Below, piece after piece: positions 1 through 22,800 of a stretch of 64,000 nt of DNA. The stretch lies in contig OY987226.1 in the NCBI GenBank assembly GCA_963920705.1, positions 13,828,501 through 13,892,500 on the forward strand, in the 5' to 3' direction. The notes below the pieces were generated by a model, which did not search any database, had not been told where the DNA came from, and was given only the letters and a program-made list of their open reading frames with translations. Position 1 is the first letter of the stretch; each line of letters begins with the position of its first letter. The DNA is from Odiellus spinosus (Eukaryota; Arthropoda; Arachnida; Opiliones; Phalangiidae). The position numbers and the translations under genes were made by a program.

Positions 1-195
1 CAGTGTGCAGTGTGAAGCCTAATTATAGGGGCTAGGTATAACCAGAATGAAAGAACGGGGAGGGGAGAAGGAGCGAATTTTTTGGATGGGGGGTGGTCTT
101 GGCTGTATCATGGAGTCCATGACCAATAGGAAAATATTTATAGTCAACAAGAAATCAGATCGGTTTTTCCTAGGAATATTAACTACTGGACACCC

Positions 196-405
196 ATCCT
201 AATATGTAAAGAGGAATAACAAAAGCTGGTGTTCATAAGCGGCCTCTGATGGAAAACAGAGGCAAAAGTAAGAACTAACAAAACCTCGAGCGTGGCTGAT
301 AAAGACAGACGTCCACGTTGGCTTCGTTTGCTCTTTAGCCTCTGTTGGCCGCTAAAGGGCGCTTGTGAACGCCAGGTTTTGTTAATCCTCTTTATCTATT
401 AGGAT
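196..405. repeat. Foldback MITE, ~210 bp, in the MFSD6 intron
   Basis: The two halves are inverted copies. The left arm runs ATCCTAATATGTAAAGAGG, then GTTCATAAGCGGCCTCTG. The reverse complement of the right arm runs ATCCTAATAGATAAAGAGG, then GTTCACAAGCGCCC. Arms are about 90 bp. No coding sequence is present. The rest of 1-815 shows no recognisable exon. Confidence 0.75.
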
Positions 406-484
406 AGGTGTAGTCATATATGTTTTAACGAAGCAACTCCTATCAGTACAATCATAATCTATCATCATCTAGAAGTTACAAACG

Positions 485-650
485 CCACGTTCACACTAGA
501 AACTTTGAAATCACTTTTAAACTTTTGAATGTTTAATTTAACTTTTTTAGCTAATAATTAAATTTTTTAACAAAGATTTTTACAGCTGACCTCAAAATTT
601 CAACATCTGACCACCCCAAAACGGTTTTAAAGTGTTTAGTGTGAACACGA
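485..650. repeat. Short MITE with GTTCACACTAG-type ends
   Basis: It starts CCACGTTCACACTAGAAAC and ends with the inverted GTGTTTAGTGTGAACACG, with AT-rich sequence between. The ends match the terminal motif of the larger elements at 28912 and 54471. Confidence 0.55.
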
Positions 651-815
651 CTATAGATTGTATTAAATGAAGGTGCCATCTTTATTTAAAACAATAAAGA
701 AATAACCAAAATCAAAAATAGTCACGAGATATATTGATTTTTTTACCCATTTTTAAAACTGATAACATTTTTTTCATATTTTCTCTTTCTTTTTCATTTT
801 CTTTAAACCAATCAG

Positions 816-10903
<10,088 letters not shown>

Positions 10904-10931
10904 TTAACAGGTACGCGTAATTATTTAAGTT

Positions 10932-10937
10932 AATAAA
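10932..10937 (+). promoter_or_regulatory. Poly(A) signal of the MFSD6-like gene
   Basis: AATAAA lies 28 nt after the TAA stop codon. It is the first canonical signal downstream and suggests a very short 3' UTR. Confidence 0.5.
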
Positions 10938-13423
10938 AGAACGTTCATTTTAAACATAAACTGATTATAAAAGCGGGGGGAAAGGGTAAGAAAAATAATA
11001 TTTAATAATTGAAAATGAAATAAAATATATTATAATGAATATAAAATTGGCGACAACGAACAACCGCGAGAACCCAACCGCTGTTGTTTTCTAGATGTTG
11101 TTCGCCTTAGGTGTGTATAAACAAACAAGCAAACAAATATATATAAATAAGAAATATAGCGAATATATTCGGGAATAGGCCTAGTAGAATTATAGCTCGT
11201 TGAGCGCCATGTCGAACTGTTGAAACGAGATTTATTCATTTCAGTTGGTTACCCAGGGTCAAAGCTAATCAATTTTAATTAGGTAATTAAATCGACTTAA
11301 TCCTCGAATCAAAAAATCCTCATTCGTATTAAAGGATGTGACGTTGTCGTGTAACTTTAGGCTGAAATAGTAATACAAACAAGTTAACACCCCCTCAGCC
11401 AAATATTGGAATGAACTAACCCCTATAAAACCATATTACAAGACCAACATGACGTCATTAGTTAGGGAAAAGCAGAAAAAGTTGAATCGCCCATTTAGAA
11501 GGATATGAGGATAGTTGGCAGCCGCCTAAAGGGAAATGAACTTTTGAAACTCAACACCCCTTTTTTAATAGGCAAAATGAATCAGTCCTAAAAGTAAAGG
11601 TGGCGATCTCAGACGCCCTGCCACCAAATTACGTTTGTTGATTTTTTTGTTCGATGGGAGCTTTGAGAAATTGAGACAGTCGAGTTTTAGGGCAAGGGTT
11701 AGGGTTATAGTGCCAAGTGGAATAAAGACGATTGTGGAAGAAAAGTCACGTGATATGACGTCACTCTAGGTAGGATTTTTTTCTGAAATCAATGATAGAA
11801 GGGGTTAAACGCTGAAACTTTCAATCCATCTGATGGGAAATTGTAGAAATAAAACAGGTCACATAATCATATCACGACACGTTTCTTTCCACCACTCCGT
11901 TCTATATTTCATTCTGGGTTAGTGTTTAGAACGTTTTTATGGTGAATATTTTTAATTTTCGAGTCAAATTAGGTTAAATTTAATGTAAATACGTAAAGAG
12001 CTATCGTTTTTGGAGCTTCTAGAACAATTTTGAGAGGAAAAAAAATTATTTAATTGGATTAAAATCAAGTACGTATATATAATATGTCCATTTTGAAACA
12101 TTTTTGATGGGCAAAAAATGGCGGTATTTTTGGTGGGGTTGACTGATGTGGGTATACACCAAGGTTTACACCATGTTTACACTGATTTGCGCCTGCTTAT
12201 ATAGGCTTAGTTCCTTATTGGGTTCAATATGGCGATCATTAAAAGTTGAAACGCTTTTGTGATTATAATATTAAGATGAAACTGGGGGAGATATATCAAT
12301 TTGGCGATTGAATTCGACAAATTGATTAATTTTTGATGACAGATTGGCTTCAAAAATGGTTAAATTGCTCTGATTTTTAAAGTTAATTAAACAAAATGAA
12401 ATGGACAGTTTAAATGTTATATCCAGTAAAAATAATTAATATATATTTAATTTTAAATTAAGATTATAGGTTTTTATGAATTTTTCATGAGTTTTATATG
12501 AAATTTGAGTACCATTTACTGAAAGATCATGAAAAACGTTTACAGTTAAAATTGATTAATTTAAACTATAAATTATATATAATTAATCAAAATCATTTGA
12601 GTTTATTTAAAAATAATGAAAAAAAACATGCCAATATTTATATTATTTAATTAAATTTGAATTTAATTAATTTTTAATTAAATTCAATTAAAAACCCATA
12701 ATTTTAACCGAAATAAATGTAGGATATTTAAGTAAATATTAGAGCAATTTAACTATTTTTTTTTAAAGAGCCCAATACGTGAGAGTTAGTATAAAAAATT
12801 CACTTAAATTTAGAGTTAAATTAGGGAAAATTATTACCACCTGCCTGACAATCGGTAGAAAAACAAAAAATGTTTGAAGTTAAAAACGATATAATTTCCA
12901 AAAGTTTAATTATAATTAAGTAGCTCGCATATATACACGAATTACACGCGTATTTAATCGTAATTAGTCAATGTCCGAGTTGAAAAAACAAAATAATAAT
13001 AAAATTAATCGGATATTTTAAAGATATCGGATTTTCGCAGCCTTAGACCAAAAAGAAATTCAAAATATTTAAACAACAACAGAGCTTTGTAATTAAGTGA
13101 AAATACGAGTTATATATACACAAACAAAACAAATTGAAAATTCTCAGTGTTTAGAATAGGAGATTATAACAGAATTCATAAAAACGACGAAATTTAACGA
13201 ATTTCAGTTCATCATTTTAAAAATTACAATTTCTATAATAATATATTCGAATTTTAAAGAAAAAAACGCCCCAAAATTACGACATATTCAAATATATTAA
13301 AAAAATATTAGGTTTAAGTTTTAATGGGAATGTGAAACGTCGGAAGTTGGTTGTTCTTGTTATGGGTTCTCGTCTTGAAATGGATCTAAATCAAATGTCT
13401 AGAATTTTAATCAGACTAATTTT
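10938..13423. other. Intergenic, AT-rich, no gene seen
   Basis: After the MFSD6 poly(A) signal there is about 2.5 kb with no codon-like exon, splice pair or RNA gene that I can support. The stretch 12400-13300 is especially AT-rich. Confidence 0.5.
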
Positions 13424-13870
13424 CACGGGAATTGTCCAATTTTCACGGGAAATGATCAATTTTCGCGTGAAATGTTCAATTTTCGCGAGAAATGTTCAAT
13501 TTTCGCGAGAAATGTTCAATTTTCGCGAGAAATGATCAATTTTCGCGAGAAATGATCAATTTTCGCGAGAAATGTTCAATTTTCGCGAGAAATGATCAAT
13601 TTTCGCGGGAAATGTTCAATTTTCCTGGGAAATGTCCAATTTTCGCGGGAAATGTTCAATTTTCGCGGGAAATGTTCAATTTTCGCGGGAAATGTTCAAT
13701 TTTCGCGGGAAATGTTCAATTTTCGCGGGAAATGTTCAATTTTCGCGGGAAATGTTCAATTTTCGCGGGAAATGTTCAATTTTCGCGGGAAATGTTCAAT
13801 TTTCGCGATAAATGTCCAATTTTCGCGGGAAATGTCCCATTTGTTTGCGGGAATCGTTCACTTTTCGTGA
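13424..13870. repeat. 20-bp minisatellite, ~22 units, with a CG-rich core
   Basis: Every unit contains TTTTCGCGnGAAATG followed by a TTCAAT or ATCAAT spacer. Six early units carry CGCGAGA and ten later ones carry CGCGGGA, so two variants have spread separately. Both ends decay gradually (to ~13910). Period 20 is not a multiple of three, so long frames across it cycle through all phases and are not genes. Confidence 0.95.
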
Positions 13871-13910
13871 CAATTTTCCTATTTTCGTGAGGATGACTAA
13901 ATTTCATGGA

Positions 13911-14559
13911 AATTATCAAATTTAAGCAATTTGATAAATTATTTATAATTAATATCCATTAAGTTATTGTCTTATTTTTAGTAAAATTTTGACATAATTT
14001 GGATAATTTTGAAGCTCGATACTATGTTTTAAACCAATATTTAACTCACTGGTCCATTTAAACCCATTTTAAGAAACAAAAACTACCAACTTTTCGGCCT
14101 CTCCTCCTTAAAAGTCCAAATTTATGAATATACATATAATGTTATCCTATAATGTATAAATCATTGTGGTGTTCGCCTCTAAAACTAACGCGCCAATAAA
14201 CAACCTAAATCACGCGACGTGAACATGCTATGTTCAGTAGTCCCTCCAGATCAGATAGACGCCAATTAAACTTAAAAAAACATCCAATTAAAAATAAAAT
14301 AATGAAATCAAACATTTTTGAAGAAAATTTCAATGGGGTTTTAATATTCGTAATTAAACGTTATTCAATGGCAAAAAGGCAATAACTTCAATGTTCGTAT
14401 CAGCCTATATACTTTTTTAAATCGAAAAAAGGTAATTAAAAATCATATCCTATGTTTAAAATTAAATATAAATTAGGTATTAAAAATGAAATTCTAGTTT
14501 CGTTAATTTTTAGAATCCCCGTGATCTAAACGTATTCCAGAAATGTTTCACAATTATTA
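13911..14559. other. Intergenic, nothing recognised
   Basis: AT-rich sequence between the 20-bp array and the foldback repeats. No gene or repeat was identified. Confidence 0.4.
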
Positions 14560-14860
14560 GACACCGTTTTTGGGGTTTAAATCAATCTCTAAAATTAGGT
14601 AAAGTTTGAATTTTTGTAATCTGTAAAATCTGACCAATCAGATGAACCCAACGGCTCCAGCATTCGACTCTGCAGATTTCCAATAATCTTTTAACGGCGT
14701 TGCTCTTGCCAACTGGCGAAATTTTTAAGAAACGCCATCAAAATAACATCTATTAAGGGCTTGAATAATAGGATTGGTCCGAATTTACCCTTACACTTAA
14801 ATTCAAACCTAACCAATTTTCAGAATTTAATTTAAGCACCAAAGTGTTACTCAAAAATTA
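14560..14860. repeat. Foldback repeat (GACACGTTTTTGG family), diverged copy
   Basis: Left arm GACACCGTTTTTGGGGTTTA with TAAAATTAGGTAAAGTTTGA; the inverted right arm contains TTCAAACCTAACC and AGCACCAAAGTGT. It is an old copy of the same family as 15091-15335. Confidence 0.5.
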
Positions 14861-15090
14861 TGGAAAAACATTATATTCAAAATTTTTGGGTACAGATTTT
14901 GAAAATAAATAGATAAAATCAAAAACGGTTCCATTTTAAAATATTTTCAGTTATTATATTATTGTTGAAGAGAGAAAAATATTTCATAGCTATATTTATC
15001 AAGAAAATTTATTTAGGAAACTATTGGAGCTAAAATAGAACAGCTTTTGAATTTATTTTCGGAATCACCACGTTAAGAAAAATTTCAAAC

Positions 15091-15335
15091 AAGTTTTAGA
15101 CACGTTTTTGGTGTTTAAATTAATTTCTAAAGTTTATTTATAGTTTGAATAAATGTATAAATTTGGGCCAAGACATTGGGCGTCAAACGTTGGCCTATTC
15201 CTTTAATGTTAGGAGACATTACAGTTGAAGGCTGAAATTTACCAGAATTCATATTTTCTTTTATTCAAACTTTACCAAACTTCAGAAATTAATTTAAACA
15301 TCAAAAACGTGTCTAAAAATTGTGAAAAAATTCTC
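15091..15335. repeat. Foldback repeat (GACACGTTTTTGG family)
   Basis: Left arm TTTTAGACACGTTTTTGGTG, right arm ending AAAAACGTGTCTAAAAATTG. The arms also pair through TTAATTTCTAAAGTT and ACTTCAGAAATTAATT, giving a hairpin of nearly full length. Copies are at 30589-30885 and, in part, at 55549-55690. Confidence 0.7.
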
Positions 15336-16240
15336 AAATAAGTTTTGTGACATAGTGATTCCAAAAATAAATAAAGCTAGTTCGGCAAGTGATTTTTTTC
15401 CAACGATTTTGTATCGTTAAAATAAGCCTAATTAACTTACCATAAAGATAATTTTATGAAACTTCGATGGGCATACTCTCTGTACGTCTCAACTAATCAG
15501 AGTTTTTTTTTAAATCAAATTGAATTGGGACTATTTCAAAGATCAGAATCAAAAGGGCTTAATTCTCCCTTTAAGTCTATTCGAACGTTTATTTGCGAGG
15601 TTTTGAACCACGGCTCTGTCTAGCTTCCTATTGGCTGACGTTGCTTTTTGCTTTACATGGTAATCTAACATTTTAGTTTTAATTTCAAATAATTAAATTT
15701 TTTTACAATTTTTCAAAATTAAAAACATTTTTTAATGTGGGACAAACCATTCCTTTTAAACCTGATATCGTAGTTTTCAATTTTAAATGAATCGTAAAAT
15801 CATGCTTAGATATTATTTCGATTTTTAATTTTAAATTAAAAATAAACCTCAGTTTTCCTTCTGTGTAGGCTTAGATTCGTAAAGTCTGTCAAACAAGTAA
15901 AACAGCCTGGGATTTAAAAATATATTGTAATTTTATTGTAAGAAATTTTCGGATATTTTGCCTTGTGTCCTAAGTCGTTATAAAAGATAGTCAAGGAAAA
16001 GAAAAAAATGAAATTCTTTATACAAAAAAAATGAAAAATAATCACATATCATGTTCCTGTTTTTCATTATGTGTAAAAAAAATAAAGGTTATAAATATTC
16101 TTCATGATCATACAAAAAAGGCAAATTTATACGCGCATTATTTTTCGACACTTCTTTGATCATTTCATATTATATATATGGCAATTCATATTGATCACTT
16201 TGATAAGATCAATGTTTTTTGACAAAATTAATTTCGCAGT

Positions 16241-16690
16241 GTGAAAATAGTTTTACGCCTTAAATTATTAATTTATATTGAACATGACTTTTTCAGTTAG
16301 TTTTCACACAATTTGAGTTTGTATCTTTCTAAATTTGTACTTGTGAAAATAATTTTAAGCCTTGAGGATCATATTTTATATTGAATTTTCACACAAATTG
16401 GGTTCGCAACTTTGTATTTGGTTATTGGAAATTGGTTGATCACGTGATCTGGCCGATAATTTTTGGCTTTTTAAGTTTAATTCGTACTTTGAAAATAATT
16501 TTTAGCCTTGAAGATCAAGTTAATTATATATTTAACATGAATTTGCAACCTTGTATTTTAATATTAGAAATTCGTTGATCACGTGCGTTAATTGATGTTT
16601 TTTGGCTATTTAAGTTAAATTCGTATTGTGAAAATAATTTTAAGCCTCGAATATCATATTAATTTTATAATGAAGGTGAATTTTTCATAC
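16241..16690. repeat. Four degenerate ~100-155-bp tandem units
   Basis: Units begin GTGAAAATAATTTTAAGCCT at ~16241, 16343, 16491 and 16629. They share ATATTGAA, a CACAATTTG or AATTTGCAA segment and, in two units, TTGATCACGTG. Frames inside are accidental. The array ends about 130 bp beyond the beta-mannosidase stop codon. Confidence 0.6.
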
Positions 16691-16769
16691 AATTGAGTGT
16701 AGTTTAATATTCTTTCAATTATGCCTTCGTATGAAATAATGTAAAAGTTCATATATTGTTTATCATTTG

Positions 16770-16775
16770 TTTATT
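16770..16775 (-). promoter_or_regulatory. Poly(A) signal of the beta-mannosidase gene
   Basis: AATAAA on the minus strand, 41 nt beyond the stop codon. It is the only canonical hexamer close to the end of the gene. Confidence 0.5.
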
Positions 16776-16816
16776 AGACTAGGGTGTTTAATTTTAGTCG
16801 GTTATTGAATTAGTTC

Positions 16817-19800
16817 TTAGGGTACGACGTCCATTAATGAATTTATGGTTAGTTTCGTTTTAAAGTCGTTAATGTTGATAGTATCGGCGGCCATGAACTC
16901 TACTCTAACTAGAGAGTCAGCCATCATGAAACCATTCTTTGAGAAATGTCCTTTAATCCCAGGAACGTCCAACCAAACGAATGGAGCTATATTATCCGAG
17001 CTCAGCTCGATTAAAAACCTTTTAGGTCCAAGGTGGGATACAACATTGATCTGAAAACCAAATAGCTTTTCAATGAGGATAACTAATATTTATGACCAGA
17101 TTCAAATAGGTCTCAATCATGGCTACTAAATGAAATCAACCACGTTGAAATCGGTCCAGAAATAAGAAAGTTAAAAAAAAGTATGACATCAAAATTCTGT
17201 CATGACGTCATGATAGTATTTCATAACTTTCTTAGTTGTTGGAGGATTTAGACGTTATTGGTCTCATTTTGAAGCTACGATTGATCTGTGTACGAATTTG
17301 TAACAACATAGAAGTTAGGAAATCAAATTTATAGGTGTTTTGTGGTATTGTAAATTGACTTACGTGAATTTTAGCTTTTCCCAGCCCAATGGCTTTATTA
17401 AATTCGGTCAAAAGCGCGAAGTTACTGGAAATTTCTTTCCCTTGAGAATCTTTAACCCTCGTATAAATAAAGCAACTGCTTTTAACAACGCAATTAGCTT
17501 TATTGAGTAATCCATCTTCAAATTCGAGGGGGCTTGAATAAACCAGTACCGATGATTGTGGATTCTAAAATTTACAAATTGATGAAAATTATTTAAGAAT
17601 CAGCCTAATTTAAAATATTGATACTAAATGGTAATTTTTCGACCCATTTAGGCCCGAAAAGTTTGAAAAATGACCCGTGAGTTACCTGAGTGAAGTTTTT
17701 GATTTCAACGTTGAGCGTGGGGTCTAAAGAAGACCATTTGTAAACGGATACCAGGAGAGTTAGACCATTTATGGTAGCGAGTTCATCAGAGATCATATAG
17801 ACCTTCAAATTATCGCCATCGATATAAGGAGAGACCAAAACAGGCGCGAAAAACTCCTTAGCGAAGTATTGAAGCATTTTCCATTTTCCACCGAATTCTG
17901 CAATCAAAACGAAACCAAAACTTTAAGAAGGTAAGTTTTTTTTGTTTTACTTCGGTCACGGGTGGCACCAGGGGGCAATACCCCCTCAAAAAATCCTGCT
18001 CTTGGATTTTGTCTCATAATGCCCCACTTTAGAAAGCGAATGCCCACAAAATCAAAATATTCTGGCTACGGTCCTGTTTCTACTCCTATAATAATACTCC
18101 TTGCATCTTAAAGTGAGGCTGTCAATATTATTTTAGATTTATCATATTTTTGAAACGACATATTCAAAACTTTATACCTCTAACATTGTAAGTTGAGGCG
18201 TTCTTAGGAAACTTCAAAACGAAAATATCAAAAATATATAGGCCTTGGTTTTCTGATTTCTGGAAGATTATTACGAAAGGTTTAGACTTTCTGGATTAAA
18301 TAAGTATTTTACGAACAAGATCGCGCGAAAGCAACCTTAATAGGTGCCAGAATGGCCGAAATTGAACTGTAGGCTCTACAATAGCCAAACGACGTAGTAT
18401 TGCGGGGAATTTTTATTTTAAAAATTTCGAAAATGCCGATTACTTTTGTTGAAATTTTATCTATGACGTATGACAGCATGTTTTTCAACAATCTTTCCGA
18501 AAATGATAATTAAATTTCTATTTGGAGTTCATGAAAAATCCGTGACAGCCTCACTTACAACATTTTCTGGGAACTGGCTTAGAATGAGGTCAAACAATCG
18601 TGTATAGAAATTATCGTTTGGAATTCACGGGAACAAAACTTGGATGTTAACCTTTTATTTGAGCTTATTGTTAATTTCGGTCGGAAATTTTGATTATCTA
18701 CTTCTGTAATACTTCTAGCATCTTAAACATATTTTGGCTTGTACTGGCTTAGAGCCGAGTCAATCGCGTTTTGTTTGGGGGGGGGGGGTGATTCTTAGTA
18801 TTACCGTCTAAGAATGAACGTTTAAAATCTGGGGGCAAAATTAAGATTATGCAGTAAATTCTAATCAAATTTGACATCCAATCGCTGTGATATAAGCTTA
18901 TCACCCTGTTTTATTTAAATAGGGCAAAATGGGGTTGTTACCAGTCGAGGACCACGAAGGCGCTTGCCAAATATCATTGAGTTGCCAGTAGAGGGCTCCC
19001 ATTGTTTTTCCTTCTCCCTGGGCATTAATTTCATTTCGGTTGCGCCTGTAGTGCTCCGATTCCGTTTTGATACTCATAGCTTGAGTGATCTATTATAGTA
19101 ATAAATTAATTACTTTCAGTAATTAGTATTTAAGTTTAAAAATATTCCTCCAGTAGATGGAAAACCACGTTCCATCGACTCTAACTTCCTAAACTAATAC
19201 AAAAATCGATGAAAATTTACTTGAGACAAGTATAAGAGATCAATAAACGGCTGGGGTCCCGATCTAAACGTGGGTAAAAATAAATGACGTCGAATTGATG
19301 TCAAAATTTCCAATCCCCCTAAAAATAATTAGGTTCATTATCATTAATATCGAATTTAAAATATTTAAATTTTAAAAAGACTCAATGAATGATTTCTTCC
19401 CAGCTTATTCGTGAAGATAGTTGATCTAGCCTGCCTTTAGTGGGTTCATGTCCGTGAAAAAATGTTGGGTCAGGAGTGGGATTTTGATCGCACAACCTTC
19501 CGCTTACAGCGCGACCAATCTATCAATATGAGCTGCCGTTGCCACGTTGTGGTTATCTTGCCGTAAATGAGACGGTACTTAATTGCATATTTATGATGAC
19601 ATAGCTAACCAAATTTCGGGCTATATTAGTTAGTACCCTATAGATGTTACGAACCGGGGCGTCGGAAGCGGGGAAGAAGGGCTCAAGCAGTCTAGCTCAT
19701 GCCCGGTCGACCGTCGGACCTGGGGTAACTGAGCCCCATATAATTTGACCAGGGCCAACTTGTTCAGCTTGGTTAAAAATGTCACCACCCTTGACCTAAT

Positions 19801-22800
19801 AGATTTTTTACGAATGGTGACAATGGTAGAAATTGAACCGTGTTCATTTAGTAGTCTCATCTTTGACCTGGATAATCCAATGGCAGGTTAGATCATATAG
19901 CAACCAACTGAGAAGAAACCTTTTACTGGGGCCCTTTCTATTGAGCGGGAATGGTTAATTCTTACCAAAAACACTATGTTGTCGGTGCTCCATAAACTTG
20001 CTATTGGGATACGTCCAGTCAGTCGACACCGAAACGTTCTTCAATGTCTCGAAAGAGGGGAACGATTGAAACCCATACTCGGAGGCGAATCTGGGTATGG
20101 GATAATTCTTCCAGTCCCAACCATCTCCGACGTAACTGTAGAAATGAACTAAAAATAATTTTTATTAGTGGTTGGTTAGTTTATTAGTGCCTCCAAATTT
20201 TCGTCGTGTCGCGAAAGGCGAAACATACATAGAGATAGCCTGTTTTCCCTCCCCCTCTAGGGAAAGAGGAAAACTGGACATTCGTTACGAATTTACTTTG
20301 TAATTCTCTCTGAATTGGAGCTTAATTTATTCTTGTATTTGAACAAGTAGTTCTTAGTATGAAAAACCCTACTTACCATCACCCCATAAATTGTTTTGGG
20401 GGTCAGGCGATAACCAATTGTCTTGCACGGTTTTTCTGCCGTTTGAAGGACTAGATGGTAGGAAAGGTCTACTAGGGTCCTCGCTTTCCACGATGGATTT
20501 TATTCGACTTATGTACAATGATCTGTAGTCTCGCTTGTAGGTGCTTGTATCCCTCAATATTTGAGGCCTGCAGTGAGAAAGTGCAGTTAAGTAAAGGATT
20601 CTGCTAGACCGCGATAAAAGCATTAAAAACACCATCAGAACCAAAATATATTATTAATATTATATTAAATAAATATATTTATTTAAATGCCATTGACCGA
20701 AAACGTTATGGGAATGGAAAGGAAGTAGTTATTTTATTCGGTCCAATGGAAAGGAAGTAGTTATTTATTCGGTCCAATGGAAAGGAAGTAGTTATTTTAT
20801 TCGGTCCATTGGAAAGGAAGTAGTTATTTTATTCGGTCCAATGGAAAGGAAGTAGTTATTTATATTCGTCGAAACGAATGTTGCGGGCCCAAAATCGCTT
20901 AATCCGGCCCTGGCTACGCCACTTATTATTACTTTACCGATGTTAGTGTTTTAGATCTCATTTTGTAGTGATAGATAAAAGCTTTTCGAATTTGTTAATA
21001 TCTAAAATTTCTACAAAAAAGGGATAATGGGATAACTATAATTTGTATCTTACCACCAAATCTGAGCAATTGCTGCTTCGTTTTCGTTATTTCCCGCGTA
21101 TACGAATAAGCAAGGGTGATGTTGAAGTCTTCTAACTTGTTGAGTGACTTCCGTCGTAACTGAATTGAGGAAAGCGTTGTCCGCGGGGTACAAGGCGACC
21201 GCGAACATCAGATCTTGCCAGATTAGAATGCCTAATTCGTCTGCAATGTCGTAGAAATCTTCAGTTTCGTACATTCCTCCACCCCAGATTCTCAACATGT
21301 TCATATTAGCGTCTTTAGCCGATTGCAAAAGATCCCTAGTGTATTCCTTGGTGATTCTTTCGGGAAAACTGTCCGCTGGAATCCAATTTGAACCTTTAGC
21401 GAAGATCGGGATACCATTCACTTGGGCGTAGAATGTTTCCCCTGCAAAGTTAGATAAATGATTTAAAATATAGCGTGGTAGCTTTACCCATATTTCTAAT
21501 ATCATAAAATTTTGAGTTGAGTTACTCTCAGAACCTAGGGTTAAAGTTTTGTTAAGGCATAATGACAGTTAATTAACATAGTCGCGGATTGAGATTCATA
21601 AGCCTAACTCGATTTGAATGTCAGAAAATCTGCCTCTAATTAAATAGCTTCTTAAATATTGTAAGAGTGCCAACCGAACCCTAAAGTGCGTGTTAAAATT
21701 CAGTTTAATTACGCTGAAGATTTAATTAATTATAAATTAACGGAAAACGTTTGGTAAATTTCAATAATATTTTTACGCGGCAAATTTAAACTCTCATAAT
21801 CTAATAAAAAAATAACATACAAGAAACTTTAAAACGACCTTTCGAAGTGAATATTCCGTTACTGCCAATACACAGTGAATTTGAGTTCCCGAGCTAACCC
21901 ACCCAAATATCATTCCATGACAAGTTCTTCATTAATTTTAGCATTTTGATCCTAATATTTTTACAGCGAATACTTGTACTCTGATAATTGATAATGCAAG
22001 AGCTTTGTTGTTAATTCTTTAGTCATTGGCTAGACTTTCTTTTAACATTTAGAGAATTGGGACTTGGAAACTCTCCTTTCACAATAAATACGTAACCAGC
22101 AAAATACTTTTGCCTAACGTTGCAATGGGCACGCGAGAATTTAAATTGATTGAAAGATGCGTTGTGGATGATTAAAAATCGTACCTGTTACGTTAGCTAT
22201 GGGCGTCTGAATTAATTCGACTTTTCTAAATCCAACATTCATCGCTTTGTACGATTCTTCGCTGGATGTTTGATCCAAAAAGGTTATTTCTACTTTGTAA
22301 AGATTCTGATCTCCGTAACCCGCTGGCCACCATAGTTCAATGTCTAGGTTCTGAAAATTTATATCTATAGTAGTTTTTAATTGAATTTGGAATCAAAAAT
22401 TTTGGAATACCTTGGGTACTGAAACGGCAATATCGACCACGGCTTCTTTTCCACCATCGGGTGCGACGATGGTTTGATTTGAATATATTAGGTGTTCGTA
22501 GAGAGCCAATCGGATGGCTCCTTTCATTGGCTCTTGGGTGGCGGTTTCCAAGAAAAGTCTAGCTTGTATTTGCCACGTTGATTCCGAATTACCATATTCT
22601 GTTCGAAACAAAAATATTCATTTTTCCCTTTGACATATGGCTTTATTTTGCCGTTAGAATATTAACATACTTAATTCGTTAGTAAAGAGTGTGATATCTC
22701 TCAGTATAGCGCCATCAAAAGCCACAAGTTCAATATCTTTCCTTTAAAAAATATTTAATTATTTTAATTTTTGGCCCAATATAGTTTAAGGGATTATAAA

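Noticed and set aside
11688..11710. Telomere-like GGGTTAGGGTT
   Set aside because: Only about two units; too short to mean anything in AT-rich DNA.
13332..13890. Cysteine-containing repeat protein over the 20-bp array
   Set aside because: A 20-bp period yields the same peptide in every phase, so the overlapping frames are by-products of the minisatellite.
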